Assembly (NCBI RefSeq): GCF_038039215.1
Contig: NZ_JBBPCL010000001.1
Location: 620,001 to 684,000, forward strand
Reading direction: 5' to 3'
DNA length: 64,000 nt
From: Pseudonocardia sp. T1-2H
Lineage (GTDB): Bacteria; Actinomycetota; Actinomycetes; Mycobacteriales; Pseudonocardiaceae
A model generated the notes under the pieces. The model saw nothing but the letters and a program-made list of their open reading frames with translations. It did not search any database and was not told the origin of the DNA. Shown here piece by piece: positions 34,899 through 44,974 of the stretch. Position numbers and translations under genes: made by a program. Each line of letters starts with the position of its first letter. Position 1 is the stretch's first letter.

Positions 34899-36059
34899 CT
34901 ACAGGCTGCGGTAGATCTCGACGGTGCGCTCGGCCGCCTGCTCCCAGGCGAACTCCCGTACCGCCCGTTCGCGGCCCGCGACGCCCATCGCCTCGGCGCG
35001 GGCCGGGTCCGCGAGCAGGGCGTTGACGGCGTCGGCGATCCCGCTGCGGAAGGTGTCCGTGTCGTGCTCGTCGTAGTGCACGAGGGTCCCCGTCACGCCG
35101 TCCTCGACGACCTCCGGGATCCCGCCCACGTCCGAGGCGACGACGGCCGTGCCGCACGCCATCGCCTCCAGGTTGACGATCCCCAGCGGCTCGTACACCG
35201 ACGGGCAGACGAACACCGTCGCGGCGGACAGCAGCTGGCGGACCTCCGCCGTGTCGAGCATGCGCCGCACCCAGATCACGCCGGGCCGGGCGGAGGCCAG
35301 CTCGCTGACCGCCTTCTCCGTCTCCTCGGCGATCTCCGGGGTGTCCGGCGCGCCCGCGCAGAGCACGATCTGGGCGTCCGGACTGATCGAGTGTGCCGCG
35401 GCGACCAGGTGCCCGAGCCCCTTCTGCCGGGTGATCCGCCCGACGAACACGACGATCGGCCGGTCCGGGTCCACCCCGGCCTCGACGACGGCGTCCCGGC
35501 CGGGATCCGGCCGGTAGAACTCGGTGTCGATCCCGTTGTGGACGACGTGGACCCGGGCGGGGTCGAGGGAGGGATAGCAGCTCAGGACGTCGTCCCGCAT
35601 GCCCCGGCTGACGGCGATCACGGCGTCCGCGGACTCGTAGGCGGTCCTCTCCACCCAGGACGAGAGCCGGTAGCCGCCGCCGAGCTGCTCGGCCTTCCAC
35701 GGGCGCCGGGGTTCGAGCGAGTGCGCGGTGACGACGTGCGGGATCCCGTAGAGGATCTTCGCGAGGTGCCCGGCCATGTTCGCGTACCAGGTGTGCGAGT
35801 GCGCGACGTCGGCGTCCTGCAGCCCTGCGACCATCGACAGGTCCACGCCCAGCGTCTGCAGCGCGGGGTTCGCCCCGGCCAGCCCGCCCGGGGTGGCGTA
35901 GGCCGTCACGCCCTCCCGGGGCGGGGAGTCGGCGCCGCCGAAGGCGTGCACGTCGACGTCGACGAGGGCCCGGAGGGCAGGGACGAGGTGCGCGACATGG
36001 ACCCCGGCGCCGCCGTAGACGTCCGGGGGATATTCGCGGGTGAGCAGACCGATCCGCAC
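34899..36059 (-). CDS. glgM: Glycosyltransferase GlgM (alpha-maltose-1-phosphate synthase), formerly GlgA
   Basis: 386 residues from the GTG at 36059, a GT-B, family GT4 enzyme. TREYPPDVYGGAGVHVAHLV binds the sugar nucleotide at the N-terminus, VFVGRITRQKGLGHLV and YEPLGIVNLEAMACG (acid pair) form the donor site. Length equals the mycobacterial Rv1212c enzyme, which uses ADP-glucose and glucose 1-phosphate to make maltose 1-phosphate for the GlgE glucan route. It is divergent from glgC, which makes its ADP-glucose. Confidence 0.92.
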   Translation of the reverse strand: MRIGLLTREYPPDVYGGAGVHVAHLVPALRALVDVDVHAFGGADSPPREGVTAYATPGGLAGANPALQTLGVDLSMVAGLQDADVAHSHTWYANMAGHLAKILYGIPHVVTAHSLEPRRPWKAEQLGGGYRLSSWVERTAYESADAVIAVSRGMRDDVLSCYPSLDPARVHVVHNGIDTEFYRPDPGRDAVVEAGVDPDRPIVVFVGRITRQKGLGHLVAAAHSISPDAQIVLCAGAPDTPEIAEETEKAVSELASARPGVIWVRRMLDTAEVRQLLSAATVFVCPSVYEPLGIVNLEAMACGTAVVASDVGGIPEVVEDGVTGTLVHYDEHDTDTFRSGIADAVNALLADPARAEAMGVAGRERAVREFAWEQAAERTVEIYRSL

Positions 36060-36194
36060 GCGGACACACGCTATCGGTTGATCGGCCGCCGACACAGGGG
36101 CTTCTCGGTGTGGCCCGGCACCCGCCGGGCGCACTAGGGTCTCCCCCGTGACCGTGCGACTGCTGGACGGGCCGTCCGGGATGGGCGGCAGGCG

Positions 36195-37439
36195 ATGACG
36201 TCCTCCCGGATGCTGACCCCCGGAGGCATGCCGGCGAACGTGCTCGGCATCGTCCTGGCCGGCGGTGAGGGCAAGAGGCTGTGGCCGCTCACGGCGGACC
36301 GCGCGAAACCAGGTGTGCCGTTCGGCGGCAACTACCGCCTGATCGACTTCGTGCTCTCCAACCTGGTGAACGCCGGGATCCACCGGATCTGCGTGTTGAC
36401 GCAGTACAAGTCGCACTCGCTGGACCGGCACATCTCCACCACGTGGCGGCTCTCGAGCGTGCTCGGGCAGTACATCACCACGGTCCCGGCGCAGCAGCGG
36501 CTCGGCCGCCGCTGGTACACCGGCAGCGCGGACGCGATCTTCCAGAGCCTCAACCTCGTCTACGACGAGAGGCCGGACTACATCGCCGTCTTCGGCGCGG
36601 ACCACGTGTACCGCATGGACCCGAGCCAGATGATCGCGCAGCACATCGAGACGGGGGCGGGCGTCACCGTCGCCGGCATCCGGGTGCCGCGGATGGAGGC
36701 CAAGGCCTTCGGCTGCATCGACTCGGACGCGGAGGGCAAGATCGTCGGGTTCCTCGAGAAGCCGTCGGACCCGCCGCACGTCCCGGACGACCCCGAGGTC
36801 ACCTTCGCCTCGATGGGCAACTACGTGTTCACCACGGAGACGCTCATCGACGCGTTGCGCGCCGACGCCGAGGACCCGGACTCGGACCACGACATGGGCG
36901 GGGACATCATCCCGCGGCTGGTCAACGAGGGCGAGGCGCACGTCTACGACTTCGCGGACAACGTCGTGCCCGGCGAGACGGACCGCGACCGCGGCTACTG
37001 GCGCGACGTCGGGACGATCGACGCCTACTACGACTCGCACACGGACCTCGTCTCGGTGCACCCGATCTTCAACCTCTACAACGAGCGCTGGCCGATCCGC
37101 ACGGCGACGCCGCCGCTGCCGCCGGCCAAGTTCGTCGAGGGCGGGATCGCGCAGGACTCCATCGTCGGCGCGGGCACGATCATCTCCGGCGCGATCGTCC
37201 GCCGGTCCACGATCAGCCCGAACGTGACGATCCAGGCCGGCGCCGAGGTGTCGGACTCGGTGATCCTGCCGGGGGTGAAGATCGGCCGGGGCGCCGTGGT
37301 GCGCCGCGCGATCCTGGACAAGAACGTCGTGGTGCCCGACGGCGCGCTGATCGGCGTCGACCTGGCCCTGGACCGGGCGCGCTACACGGTGAGCCCGGGC
37401 GGGGTCGTCGTCCTCGGCAAGGGCGTCACCGCCCTCTGA
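36195..37439 (+). CDS. glgC: Glucose-1-phosphate adenylyltransferase
   Basis: 414 residues (an ATG at 36228 would shorten it to about 403, the usual size). [20 protein letters not shown] binds [29 protein letters not shown] and GADHVYRMD are conserved active-site segments. A C-terminal beta-helix ([20 protein letters not shown]) carries the oligomer interface. It makes ADP-glucose for GlgM and glycogen-type glucans. A 16-codon open frame (36148-36198) overlaps the first ATG as ATGA. Confidence 0.95.
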   Translation: MTSSRMLTPGGMPANVLGIVLAGGEGKRLWPLTADRAKPGVPFGGNYRLIDFVLSNLVNAGIHRICVLTQYKSHSLDRHISTTWRLSSVLGQYITTVPAQQRLGRRWYTGSADAIFQSLNLVYDERPDYIAVFGADHVYRMDPSQMIAQHIETGAGVTVAGIRVPRMEAKAFGCIDSDAEGKIVGFLEKPSDPPHVPDDPEVTFASMGNYVFTTETLIDALRADAEDPDSDHDMGGDIIPRLVNEGEAHVYDFADNVVPGETDRDRGYWRDVGTIDAYYDSHTDLVSVHPIFNLYNERWPIRTATPPLPPAKFVEGGIAQDSIVGAGTIISGAIVRRSTISPNVTIQAGAEVSDSVILPGVKIGRGAVVRRAILDKNVVVPDGALIGVDLALDRARYTVSPGGVVVLGKGVTAL

Positions 37440-37443
37440 GGAG

Positions 37444-38109
37444 TCAGACCCGCGTCGCGCAGAGCAGGCCCTGCCCCAGCGGGAGCAGGGCCGCGACCAG
37501 GCGTCCATCGTCCCGGGCGAGGTCCGCGACCTCCTGCAGCGCCGCGGCGGCGAGGTCGGCGCGTTCGTGGCCGTCGTGGCCGGCGCGGTCGATCCCGGGG
37601 TCCGCGAGCACCCCCTCCAGCACGACGACGCCGCCCGGCCGGATCAGCCGGACGGCCTCCTCGAGGTACCGCGGGTACTCGGTGGGCACGGCGTCGACGA
37701 ACACCAGGTCGTAGCCGCCGTCGGTGAGCCGGGGGAGGACCTCGAGGGCCATGCCGTTGATCAGCCGGAGCCGGGACGGGCCGTAACCGGCGTCGAGGAA
37801 CGAGCGGCGGGCCGCCCGCTGGAGCTCGGGGTCGACGTCGATCGAGGTCAGCGTGCCGTCCCCGGACATCCCGCGGAGCAGCCAGAGTCCGCTCACGCCC
37901 GCTCCGGTGCCGATCTCCACGACCGCCTTCGCCGACGTCGTCGCGGCCAGGAACGCCAGCGCGGCACCGACCCCGCTGGTCACCGGGGTCGCGCCCGCCG
38001 CGTCCCCGCGGGCGCGGGCGGACGCCAGGACGTCGTCCTCGGCGAGGTAGCCGTCGGCGGTGCCCATCGGGCGGTCCGCCCGCTCGTTCGCCGCCAGGGG
38101 GCCGGTCAT
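37444..38109 (-). CDS. O-methyltransferase (class I SAM-dependent)
   Basis: 221 residues. The SAM motif is [19 protein letters not shown], followed by [13 protein letters not shown] and [19 protein letters not shown], as in metal-dependent catechol/caffeoyl-CoA-type O-methyltransferases. It matches Rv1220c by position just before sigE. The acceptor is unknown. It converges with glgC (4-bp gap) and diverges from sigE. Confidence 0.9.
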   Translation of the reverse strand: MTGPLAANERADRPMGTADGYLAEDDVLASARARGDAAGATPVTSGVGAALAFLAATTSAKAVVEIGTGAGVSGLWLLRGMSGDGTLTSIDVDPELQRAARRSFLDAGYGPSRLRLINGMALEVLPRLTDGGYDLVFVDAVPTEYPRYLEEAVRLIRPGGVVVLEGVLADPGIDRAGHDGHERADLAAAALQEVADLARDDGRLVAALLPLGQGLLCATRV

Positions 38110-38163
38110 GGCACGAACTTACTGTGCGCAGGCCCCGCCACCGCGCGGACGGGGAGGAAGATC

Positions 38164-38190
38164 GGGAAATTTCGTGCGCCGGGAGATTTC
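38164..38190. promoter_or_regulatory. Direct repeat upstream of sigE
   Basis: GGGAAATTTC (38164-38173) and GGGAGATTTC (38181-38190) repeat at a 17-bp interval in the 242-bp gap between the methyltransferase and sigE starts, followed by TCTCAG and TCTCAC. In mycobacteria this gap is under MprA and autogenous control. I found no convincing GGAAC-GTT sigma-E-type promoter, so the role is inference. Confidence 0.35.
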
Positions 38191-38351
38191 ACAGGCTCTT
38201 CTCAGTCGGATCTCACGCGTCTGTCATGGGAGTGGGGCACCGTGTGGGTCGTGGGACCGGGGTCGTCGGTTTCACACCGGCGAACCGGGGAACCCCGCAC
38301 TTCGCTCGTCGCCACGAAGGCACGACCCGCCGCAGGAGGTGCGCTCCCCCG

Positions 38352-39014
38352 ATGACCGACCGACCGGCCACCGTGGGCTTCGACGCGGAAACGGTGACGT
38401 CCTCGTCGCCGGGCTCCGTGTCGCTGCCCGGCGAAGGGCCCGAATGGACCCCGCCGAGCTGGGACGAGGTCGTCCGAGAGCACGCGGACCGGGTCTACCG
38501 GCTCGCGTACCGGCTCAGCGGCAACCCGCACGACGCGGAGGACCTCACCCAGGAGACCTTCATCCGGGTCTTCCGCTCGCTCGCGAACTACAAGCCCGGC
38601 ACCTTCGAGGGCTGGCTGCACCGGATCACCACGAACCTGTTCCTGGACATGGTCCGCCGCCGCGCCCGCGTGCGCATGGAGGGCCTGCCCGAGGACACCG
38701 ACCGGCTCCCGGGCGGCGGCCCGGAGCCGGAGACGGTCTTCTCGGAGACCCACCTGGACCCGATGCTGCAGGACGCGCTGGACGAGCTGCCCCCGGAGTT
38801 CCGGGCCGCGGTCGTGCTGTGTGACGTGGAAGGCCTCTCCTACGAGGAGATCGGCGCCACGCTCGGCGTGAAGCTGGGTACCGTGAGGAGCAGGATCCAC
38901 CGTGGCCGCGCTCAGCTGCGCGGTGCGCTCGAGCGTCGCCGCGCGGAGGGCGAGCAGCTGCGGAGCGGTGGTCCGGGTGAGCTGGTGATGGTCGGGGAGG
39001 TAGCGGGTCGATGA
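38352..39014 (+). CDS. sigE: ECF RNA polymerase sigma factor SigE
   Basis: 220 residues from the ATG at 38352. Region 2 runs through [20 protein letters not shown] and [17 protein letters not shown]; region 4 is [20 protein letters not shown] followed by [20 protein letters not shown]. Immediate linkage to an HxxxCxxC anti-sigma factor, htrA and tatB identifies the SigE envelope-stress locus. The mycobacterial protein is longer at the N-terminus. It overlaps rseA by 4 bp. Confidence 0.94.
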   Translation: MTDRPATVGFDAETVTSSSPGSVSLPGEGPEWTPPSWDEVVREHADRVYRLAYRLSGNPHDAEDLTQETFIRVFRSLANYKPGTFEGWLHRITTNLFLDMVRRRARVRMEGLPEDTDRLPGGGPEPETVFSETHLDPMLQDALDELPPEFRAAVVLCDVEGLSYEEIGATLGVKLGTVRSRIHRGRAQLRGALERRRAEGEQLRSGGPGELVMVGEVAGR

Positions 39015-39802
39015 CCGAGGCGCGCCGCAGGTTCGTCCGCGGACCCGGCTGGGGCACGGACCACCTGTCGTCGGACGCGGTGGTGGCCTTCGTCGACGGC
39101 GAGCTCGCCGCCGGTGCCCACGAGCGGGCCGCCGCCCACGTCCGCGAATGCCTGGAGTGCACCGCCGAGGTGCGCGTCCAGCGGCAGGTCCGGACGCGGC
39201 TGCGCGGTGCGGACGTCCCGACAGTCCCGTCCTCGCTGCTCGCAGCCCTGCAGTCCATCCCGCAGGACGCCGAGCTGCCCCCGTCGCCGCCCGGTCTCGC
39301 CATGACCGCGGACGGCACGCTCGTCTCGGTGCTGCGGCCCGAGCGGATGCCGGACGTCGTCCGGCCCGCCGTCTCGGTCCAGCCCGACACCTCCGTCCGG
39401 CGGCCCTTCCGCCCTGCGCTCGCCGACGCGCCGGCCGGGCTGCCCGACGGTTTCCCGGACCGGTCCGACGAGCACCCGCAGGCCGGTCGCGTCCGCCGGC
39501 TGCGGGTCGGTGCGGTCGGCGCGGTCTCGGGGCTCGCCCTCGGGGCGCTCGCGCTCGGCGCGGTCCCGTCCGCCGGCGTCCCGCACACCGGCGTCCCGGC
39601 TCCGCGCGGGGTCCTCGGCGGGCCGGTGCTCGGCGGCGCCGGCGGTGTCGTGCCGGCCGCACGTCTGCAGGACACCACGAGCCGCGTGGTCTCGACGCCG
39701 TCCGCCTCGGCCACCCCGGCCGCCGCGCCGATCGTCCCCGCGGAGCTCCGGCAGGACGAGCGCACGGCCGTCCCGGCGTTCCCGCCGGCCGGCCTGCGCT
39801 GA
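39011..39802 (+). CDS. rseA: Zinc-dependent anti-sigma-E factor RseA
   Basis: 263 residues from an ATG overlapping sigE. The ZAS motif HVRECLEC (HxxxCxxC) lies in the N-terminal 55 residues that would clamp SigE. A single glycine/alanine-rich hydrophobic segment ([15 protein letters not shown]) near residue 175 probably crosses the membrane, with a Pro/Ala/Thr-rich outer tail. Mycobacterial RseA is shorter and releases SigE on oxidation or proteolysis; the added TM tail differs. Confidence 0.88.
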   Translation: MTEARRRFVRGPGWGTDHLSSDAVVAFVDGELAAGAHERAAAHVRECLECTAEVRVQRQVRTRLRGADVPTVPSSLLAALQSIPQDAELPPSPPGLAMTADGTLVSVLRPERMPDVVRPAVSVQPDTSVRRPFRPALADAPAGLPDGFPDRSDEHPQAGRVRRLRVGAVGAVSGLALGALALGAVPSAGVPHTGVPAPRGVLGGPVLGGAGGVVPAARLQDTTSRVVSTPSASATPAAAPIVPAELRQDERTAVPAFPPAGLR

Positions 39803-39895
39803 GCTTCTCCCGCCTGGCCCGGCTACGCGGACTTCACCCCGTGTCCGGCAGGCTGAGCGGGTCCGATCAGACCCGTCCCCTGGAGCCGGCCTGCG

Positions 39896-41488
39896 ATGTC
39901 AGACGAGCAGGACGCGCGCGAGCGCGCCGAGCCGGACTCGTCCGTGCCCCCGCAGGACGCACCCCGGCCGGACGCGCCCGGGCCCGAGATCGCCGATCTC
40001 CGCGAAGAGGCGGGCGGGCCGCCCCGGCTGAGCCCGCGCCCGCTCGAGCGGCCGCCCGTCGATCCCCGCACCGCCGCGGCCTTCGCCCGGCCGAACGGGG
40101 TCGACGGGGGCTTCGCCTCGACGCCCGGCAGCAACGGCCGTACCCGGCTCGCCCCGGTCCCCACCGCCGCCCTGGCCACGGCCTTCGGCCGTCCCGTGAC
40201 CGGCGGACCCACCCTGCAACGCCCGCCCGTCGAGGCCGGTGGCTCCGACGGTGACGGCGCGGACCCCTTCTGGAACTCCGGCGCCCAGCAGGATCCCTGG
40301 CGTGACCCCGCCACGCCGGTCGAGCTCGGTCCGCCGCAGCCCGCTGAGCAGACCCCGGGCGCCAGCGCGCCGGCCCGCGTCGGCGCCCGGCTCAGCGTCC
40401 GGGAGCTGCTGTTCGGTCGCCGCGTCGACCCGAAGGCCCTGGCCCTGCTCGGCGTCGTCGCGCTTCTCATCGGGGCAGTCGGCGGGCTCGTCGGCCGCTA
40501 CACCGCGGAGGGCGCCAACTCGCTCACCGATCCCGGCGCCACCCTGACCGCCACGTCGGACGGCAAGGAACGCCCGCCCGGCTCGGTCGCGGACATCGCG
40601 CAGCGGGTCCTCCCCGCGGTCGTCTCCGTCGATGTCAAGGTGGGGCAGGAGGGCGGGACCGGTTCCGGCGTCGTGATCGACCAGGCCGGTTACGTGCTCA
40701 CCAACAACCACGTCATCGCCCCGGCCGCGGGCGCGCAGGGCGCGACCATCGAGGCCGTGTTCAGCAACGGCACCCGGGCCCCGGCGCAGATCGTCGGCCG
40801 GGACCCGAAGACGGACCTTGCGGTGGTCAAGGTGCGGGTGACCAACCCGACCGTCGCGACCATCGGGACGTCGAAGTCACTGGTCGTCGGGGACGGTGTG
40901 ATCGCCATCGGGTCGCCGCTCGGCCTGGCCGGCACGGTCACCGAAGGCATCGTCAGCGCCGTCGACCGGCCCATCCGGCTCGACGGCGAGGGCTCGGACG
41001 TGGCGGTCATCGACGCCGTCCAGACCGACGCCGCGATCAACCCCGGCAACTCCGGCGGGCCGCTCGTGGACTCCACCGGTGCCGTCGTCGGGATCAACAG
41101 CGCGATCCGCAGCCTCGGCGCGATGCAGGACGAGGGCGGTTCCATCGGCCTCGGCTTCGCCATCCCGATCGACGACGCCCGGGTCATCGCGGAGGAGCTG
41201 ATCGGCACCGGCGTGGTCAAGCACGCGGACCTGGGCGTCAACACCCGCTCGGTCACCGACGGCGCCGCCGATGGCGCGGAGGTGCAGAACGTCGTGCACG
41301 GCGGGGCGGCCGCTGTGGCCGGGATCCTCGAGGGGGACGTGATCGTGAAGGTCGCGGACCGGTCCGTCGCCGGGGCGGACGAGCTCGTCGTCGCGGTCCG
41401 GAAACGCAACCCCGGGGACGTCGTGCCGATCCAGCTGGTCCGGGACGGCCGACCGCTGACGGTGACGGCCACCCTGGCGTCCGACTAG
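39896..41488 (+). CDS. htrA: HtrA/DegP-like serine protease with PDZ domain
   Basis: 530 residues. A cytoplasmic Pro/Ala-rich lead of about 165 residues precedes one TM (LALLGVVALLIGAVGGLVG). The trypsin-like domain has the triad His in VLTNNHVIAPAA, Asp in KTDLAVVKV and Ser in NPGNSGGPLVDS; a C-terminal PDZ domain begins near GVNTRSVTDGA. The active site faces outside the membrane and degrades misfolded envelope proteins. It follows sigE-rseA, as Rv1223 does. Confidence 0.94.
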   Translation: MSDEQDARERAEPDSSVPPQDAPRPDAPGPEIADLREEAGGPPRLSPRPLERPPVDPRTAAAFARPNGVDGGFASTPGSNGRTRLAPVPTAALATAFGRPVTGGPTLQRPPVEAGGSDGDGADPFWNSGAQQDPWRDPATPVELGPPQPAEQTPGASAPARVGARLSVRELLFGRRVDPKALALLGVVALLIGAVGGLVGRYTAEGANSLTDPGATLTATSDGKERPPGSVADIAQRVLPAVVSVDVKVGQEGGTGSGVVIDQAGYVLTNNHVIAPAAGAQGATIEAVFSNGTRAPAQIVGRDPKTDLAVVKVRVTNPTVATIGTSKSLVVGDGVIAIGSPLGLAGTVTEGIVSAVDRPIRLDGEGSDVAVIDAVQTDAAINPGNSGGPLVDSTGAVVGINSAIRSLGAMQDEGGSIGLGFAIPIDDARVIAEELIGTGVVKHADLGVNTRSVTDGAADGAEVQNVVHGGAAAVAGILEGDVIVKVADRSVAGADELVVAVRKRNPGDVVPIQLVRDGRPLTVTATLASD

Positions 41489-41507
41489 ATCCGGGTAGGC
41501 TGATCGC

Positions 41508-41918
41508 GTGTTCGACTCCGTCGGCTGGGGCGAGATCCTGGTCCTCATCGTGGCGGGCCTGTTCATCCTGGGCCCGGAGCGGCTGCCGGCTGCCGCGGCG
41601 TGGCTGGGCAAGACCATCCGGCAGGTCCGCGAGTACGCCACGGGCGCGAAGGACCAGCTGCGCAACGAGCTCGGCCCGGAGTTCGACGAGCTGCGCAAAC
41701 CCCTGGAGGACCTGCGCGGCCTGCGGAACTTCAACCCCCGCACCGCGGTCCGCCGGAGCCTCTTCGACGACGGCGACCTGTTCGGCGCAAAGCCCAACGG
41801 CCACGCCCCGGGAGCGAACAGCGGCAGCGTGACCGCGCAGCCGCATCCGGCGGCGGCGCCGCAGCCGGAGAAGCTCGCCCCGAACGAGCGCCCCCCGATC
41901 GACCCGGACGCGACCTGA
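41508..41918 (+). CDS. tatB: Twin-arginine translocase subunit TatB
   Basis: 136 residues from a GTG. A short N-terminal TM ([20 protein letters not shown]), with the LGPER hinge, is followed by an amphipathic helix ([18 protein letters not shown]) and a long polar tail, diagnostic of TatB over TatA. It is a receptor for folded twin-arginine substrates with TatC. It ends the SigE cluster and the conserved backbone before the accessory insertion. Confidence 0.92.
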   Translation: MFDSVGWGEILVLIVAGLFILGPERLPAAAAWLGKTIRQVREYATGAKDQLRNELGPEFDELRKPLEDLRGLRNFNPRTAVRRSLFDDGDLFGAKPNGHAPGANSGSVTAQPHPAAAPQPEKLAPNERPPIDPDAT

Positions 41919-41924
41919 CCGGGC

Positions 41925-43335
41925 TCAGCCGAGCAGCGGCGGGCGGCGGGTGTGGTGGTCCGTCGCCGTCTCGAACGCGTGCGCCGCGGCCAGCACCCGG
42001 CCGTCCGCGTGCCGCGGGCCCACGATCTGCAGCCCCACGGGCAACCCGGCCGAGGTGAACCCGCAGGGGACGCTCGCGGCCGGTTGCTGGGTCATGTTGA
42101 ACGGGTAGGTGAAGGGTGTCCAGGACGTCCACCGCGGGCCCGCCGACCCGGGCGGCACCTCGAGCCCGCCGGCGAACGCCGGGATCGGCAGCGTCGGGGT
42201 GAGCAGCAGGTCGTACTCGGCGTGGAACGCACCCATCAGGGTGCCCAGGTCGTTCCGGACGGCCATCGCGGTCAGGTAGTCCAGGGCGCTGTACCGCGCG
42301 CCCTGCTCCGCGATCTCCACCAGCGACGGGTCCATCTGGGCCCGCGCCTGCGGGCCCAGGTTCTCGATCGTCTTGGCGGCGCCGGAGAACCAGAGCACGT
42401 GGAAGGGCTCGACCGGGTCCGCGAACCCGGGCTCCGCGCGCTCGACCGTCGCGCCGAGCGCGGCGAAGACGTCCGCGGCCGCCTCGAAGGCGGCCTCGAC
42501 CTCGGGGTCCACGGTCGCGAAGCCCAGCGTCGGGCTGACGGCGATTCGGAGCCCGTCGACGCCGTCGACCAGCGTGTCGGTGAACGTGCGGGCGTACGGG
42601 GGGAGCAGCCAGGGGTCGCGGCCGTCGAAGCCGGAGATCACGTCGAGCAGCAGCGCCGCGTCCGCCGCGGTCCGGGTCATCGGTCCGACGTGCGCGAGCG
42701 TGCCGAAGGGGCTGCCCGGGTGGTGTGCGACGCGGCCGTAGGTCGGCTTGTGGGCGACGGTGCCGGTGAACGCGGCGGGGATGCGGACCGAGCCGCCGCC
42801 GTCCGTGCCGAGGGACAGCGCGCCCATGCCCAGCCCGACGGCCGCGGCGCTGCCGCCGCTGGACCCGCCGGACGTCAGCGTCGGGTCCCAGGGATTGGTC
42901 GTGACCCCGGTGAGCGGGGAGTCCGTGACGCCCTTCCAGGCCAGCTCCGGGGTCGTCGTCTTGCCCAGCAGCACCGCCCCGGCCTCGCGCACCCGCGCGA
43001 CCGGCGGCCCGTCGACCTCGGCGGGCGCGTCCGGCGAGGTGCGCGAGCCGCGGCGGGTCGGCCAGCCGGTCGTCAGCAGGATGTCCTTGATCGACGTCGG
43101 CACGCCGTCCAGCGGCCCGCGCGGCGTTCCCGCCTGCCAGCGGGCCTCCGACTCCTTCGCCGAGGCCTGCGCGCCCTCGGCGTCGACCAGGTTGAAGGCG
43201 TTGACCGTGTCGTTCAGTGCGGCGATCCGGTCCAGCGCGTCCCGGGTGGCCTCCACGGGCGAGCTCCCCGGTCCGGTAGGCGGCGAGCAGTTCGGTGGCC
43301 GAGAGGTCGGCGGTGGTCCTGGTGGGGGTGGACAC
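41925..43335 (-). CDS. Amidase (amidase-signature family), frameshifted near the N-terminus
   Basis: About 470 residues once joined. From 43256 down the frame is continuous; the expected start (GTG at 43335, ATELLAAYRTGELA) is in another frame. The break lies at 43257-43265 (a 2-base loss or 1-base gain). The Ser-cisSer-Lys triad is complete: Lys in PTSIKDILL, serines in TSGGSSGGSAAAV and in LGTDGGGSVRIPA. It hydrolyses a carboxamide of unknown identity in the cytosol. Five bases separate it from the dehydrogenase gene, so both share one operon. Confidence 0.82.
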
Positions 43336-43340
43336 GGGGA

Positions 43341-44303
43341 TCAGCCCTTTCCGGAGACGTAGCCGAGGCTCTTGTCGACGACGTTGCGCAGCGGCTCGCC
43401 GGCGCGGTAGCGGGTGAGGTTGTCGAGGAACAGGTCGACGAGCAGGTCCCGCCAGCCGACGACGTCGCCGGACATGTGCGGGGAGACGATCACGTTCGGC
43501 ATCGCCCACAGGGGGGAGTCGTCCGGCAGCGGCTCGGTCTCGAACACGTCCAGCGCGGCACCGGCGATCCGGCGGCCCGCCAACGCGTCGACCAGGTCCT
43601 GCTCGACGACGAGCCCGCCGCGGCCGACGTTGATCACCCGCGCGGAGTCCGGCAGGGCGTCGAGCGCGGCCTTGTCCAGCATCCCGCGCGTGGTGTCGGT
43701 GAGCGGGGCGGCCAGGACCAGGAAGTCCGTGGTGGGCAGCAGGCCGTCGAGGGCGTCGAAGGGATGCACGCCCTCCCCGCCGCGCCGGCCGACCAGCTCG
43801 GTCCGCAGCCCGACGGCCCGGAGCAGGTCCGCGATCGCGTGTCCGATCGGCCCGCTGCCGACGACCGTGGCGCGCTTCCCGGCGACGCCCTCGGTCTCGC
43901 GGTGCCGCCACCGCGTACGGGACTGCAGCGCGAGCGTCCCGGGCAGGTCCTTGGCGAACGCCAGCACGCAGCCGAGCACGTACTCGGCCATCGGGCGGTC
44001 GAAGATGCCGCGGGAGTTCGTCAGCACGGCGTCCGAGGCGAGCAGCTCGGGGAACGTGACCTTGTCCACGCCCGCGCTCGCGGTGTGCACCCAGCGGACC
44101 GAGTCCGCGGCGTGCCAGGCGCCGGGGACGGCGTGGGAGAGGAAGTCCCACGTCAGCAGGACGTCCGCCCCGGGCAGCGCGGCGGCGAGCGTCGATTCGC
44201 TCGCGAACCGGATCTCGGCCCCGTCCGCGCGTTCTTCCAGACCGGCCGGCCGATCGTCGCCGGTGAGCACGGCAATCACCGGTCGACCTGCAGAAACGGC
44301 CAC
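43341..44303 (-). CDS. D-isomer-specific 2-hydroxyacid dehydrogenase
   Basis: 320 residues from the GTG at 44303. The NAD(P) fingerprint is VVGSGPIGHAI; catalytic Arg lies in INVGRGGLV, Glu in DVFETEPLP and His in VIVSPHMSGD. It would reduce a 2-keto acid such as glyoxylate, hydroxypyruvate or another, or run in reverse. It is divergent from the DUF3830 gene; a GATTGT/ACAATC operator lies between them and links it to the GntR regulator encoded 2.3 kb away. Confidence 0.9.
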   Translation of the reverse strand: MAVSAGRPVIAVLTGDDRPAGLEERADGAEIRFASESTLAAALPGADVLLTWDFLSHAVPGAWHAADSVRWVHTASAGVDKVTFPELLASDAVLTNSRGIFDRPMAEYVLGCVLAFAKDLPGTLALQSRTRWRHRETEGVAGKRATVVGSGPIGHAIADLLRAVGLRTELVGRRGGEGVHPFDALDGLLPTTDFLVLAAPLTDTTRGMLDKAALDALPDSARVINVGRGGLVVEQDLVDALAGRRIAGAALDVFETEPLPDDSPLWAMPNVIVSPHMSGDVVGWRDLLVDLFLDNLTRYRAGEPLRNVVDKSLGYVSGKG

Positions 44304-44361
44304 GCCGAAGATCCTTCCGGAGGCGGGGGAGACGATTGACACGCTAGGAAGCGCTCGTATG

Positions 44362-44375
44362 ATTGTCAACAATCC
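44362..44375. promoter_or_regulatory. GntR-type operator, site 1
   Basis: GATTGTCAACAATC: perfect 6-bp arms GATTGT/ACAATC around CA. It lies between the divergent dehydrogenase and DUF3830 genes. It matches the FadR/FCD-GntR consensus TNGT-N2-ACNA (TTGT CA ACAA). Sites 2 and 3 in the same cluster share the arms. Confidence 0.75.
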
Positions 44376-44435
44376 GCGTGGAGATCACCTGCGTGGACCG
44401 TGCCCGTGCTCCCGACCGTTCTCGAGGTGTGTGCG

Positions 44436-44948
44436 TTGCCGAAGTTCATCAGGATCTCCCTCGAGCGTCGTGGCGTCTCCTGTGTCGCCGAGCTGCTGGA
44501 GAAGGATGCCCCGCGAACCGCGGCCGCGGTGTGGGAGGCGCTGGCCGACGGTCCGCTGGGTGGGCCCGCCCAGCACGCCAAGTACGCGCGCAACGAGGTC
44601 TACTCGATCGTCCCGCGGTTCGGCCCGACGATCGGCCAGGAGAACCCGACGGTCACCCCGATCCCCGGCGACGTCTGCTACTTCGACTTCCACGGCGGCA
44701 TGCTCGACGCGTCGTTCAAGCAGGACCAGGACATCGACCAGGCCCAGGGCGGGATCGACCTGGCGATCTTCTACGGCCGGAACAACCTGCTGCTCAACGG
44801 CGATGTGGGCTGGGTGCCCGGGAACGTCTACGCCACCATCGTGGAGAATCTCGACGCGATGGCGGAGGCGTGCCACGACGTGTGGCGCTCCGGCAGTGTG
44901 GGGGAGCGGCTCGTCTACGAGCGTGCCCCCGACCAGTCGTCCGAGTAG
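44436..44948 (+). CDS. DUF3830 protein (cyclophilin-like fold)
   Basis: About 170 residues from the TTG at 44436 with GAGG 7-10 bp upstream (GTG at 44427 or 44400 are alternatives). It begins MPKFIRISLERRGVSCVAEL and has the small beta-barrel pattern of DUF3830 (LEKDAPRTAAAVWEAL, then VCYFDFHGGMLDASF). Members often sit beside amidase or isomerase catabolic genes; the activity is unknown. It begins the rightward half of the cluster under operator 1. Confidence 0.85.
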   Translation: MPKFIRISLERRGVSCVAELLEKDAPRTAAAVWEALADGPLGGPAQHAKYARNEVYSIVPRFGPTIGQENPTVTPIPGDVCYFDFHGGMLDASFKQDQDIDQAQGGIDLAIFYGRNNLLLNGDVGWVPGNVYATIVENLDAMAEACHDVWRSGSVGERLVYERAPDQSSE

Positions 44949-44974
44949 CGCTCGGACCTTCTCTGGGAGTCCTC

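Noticed and set aside
36060..37508. N-terminal extension of glgM across glgC
   Set aside because: The extension is antisense to glgC and has no glycosyltransferase sequence; the GTG at 36059 gives the family length.
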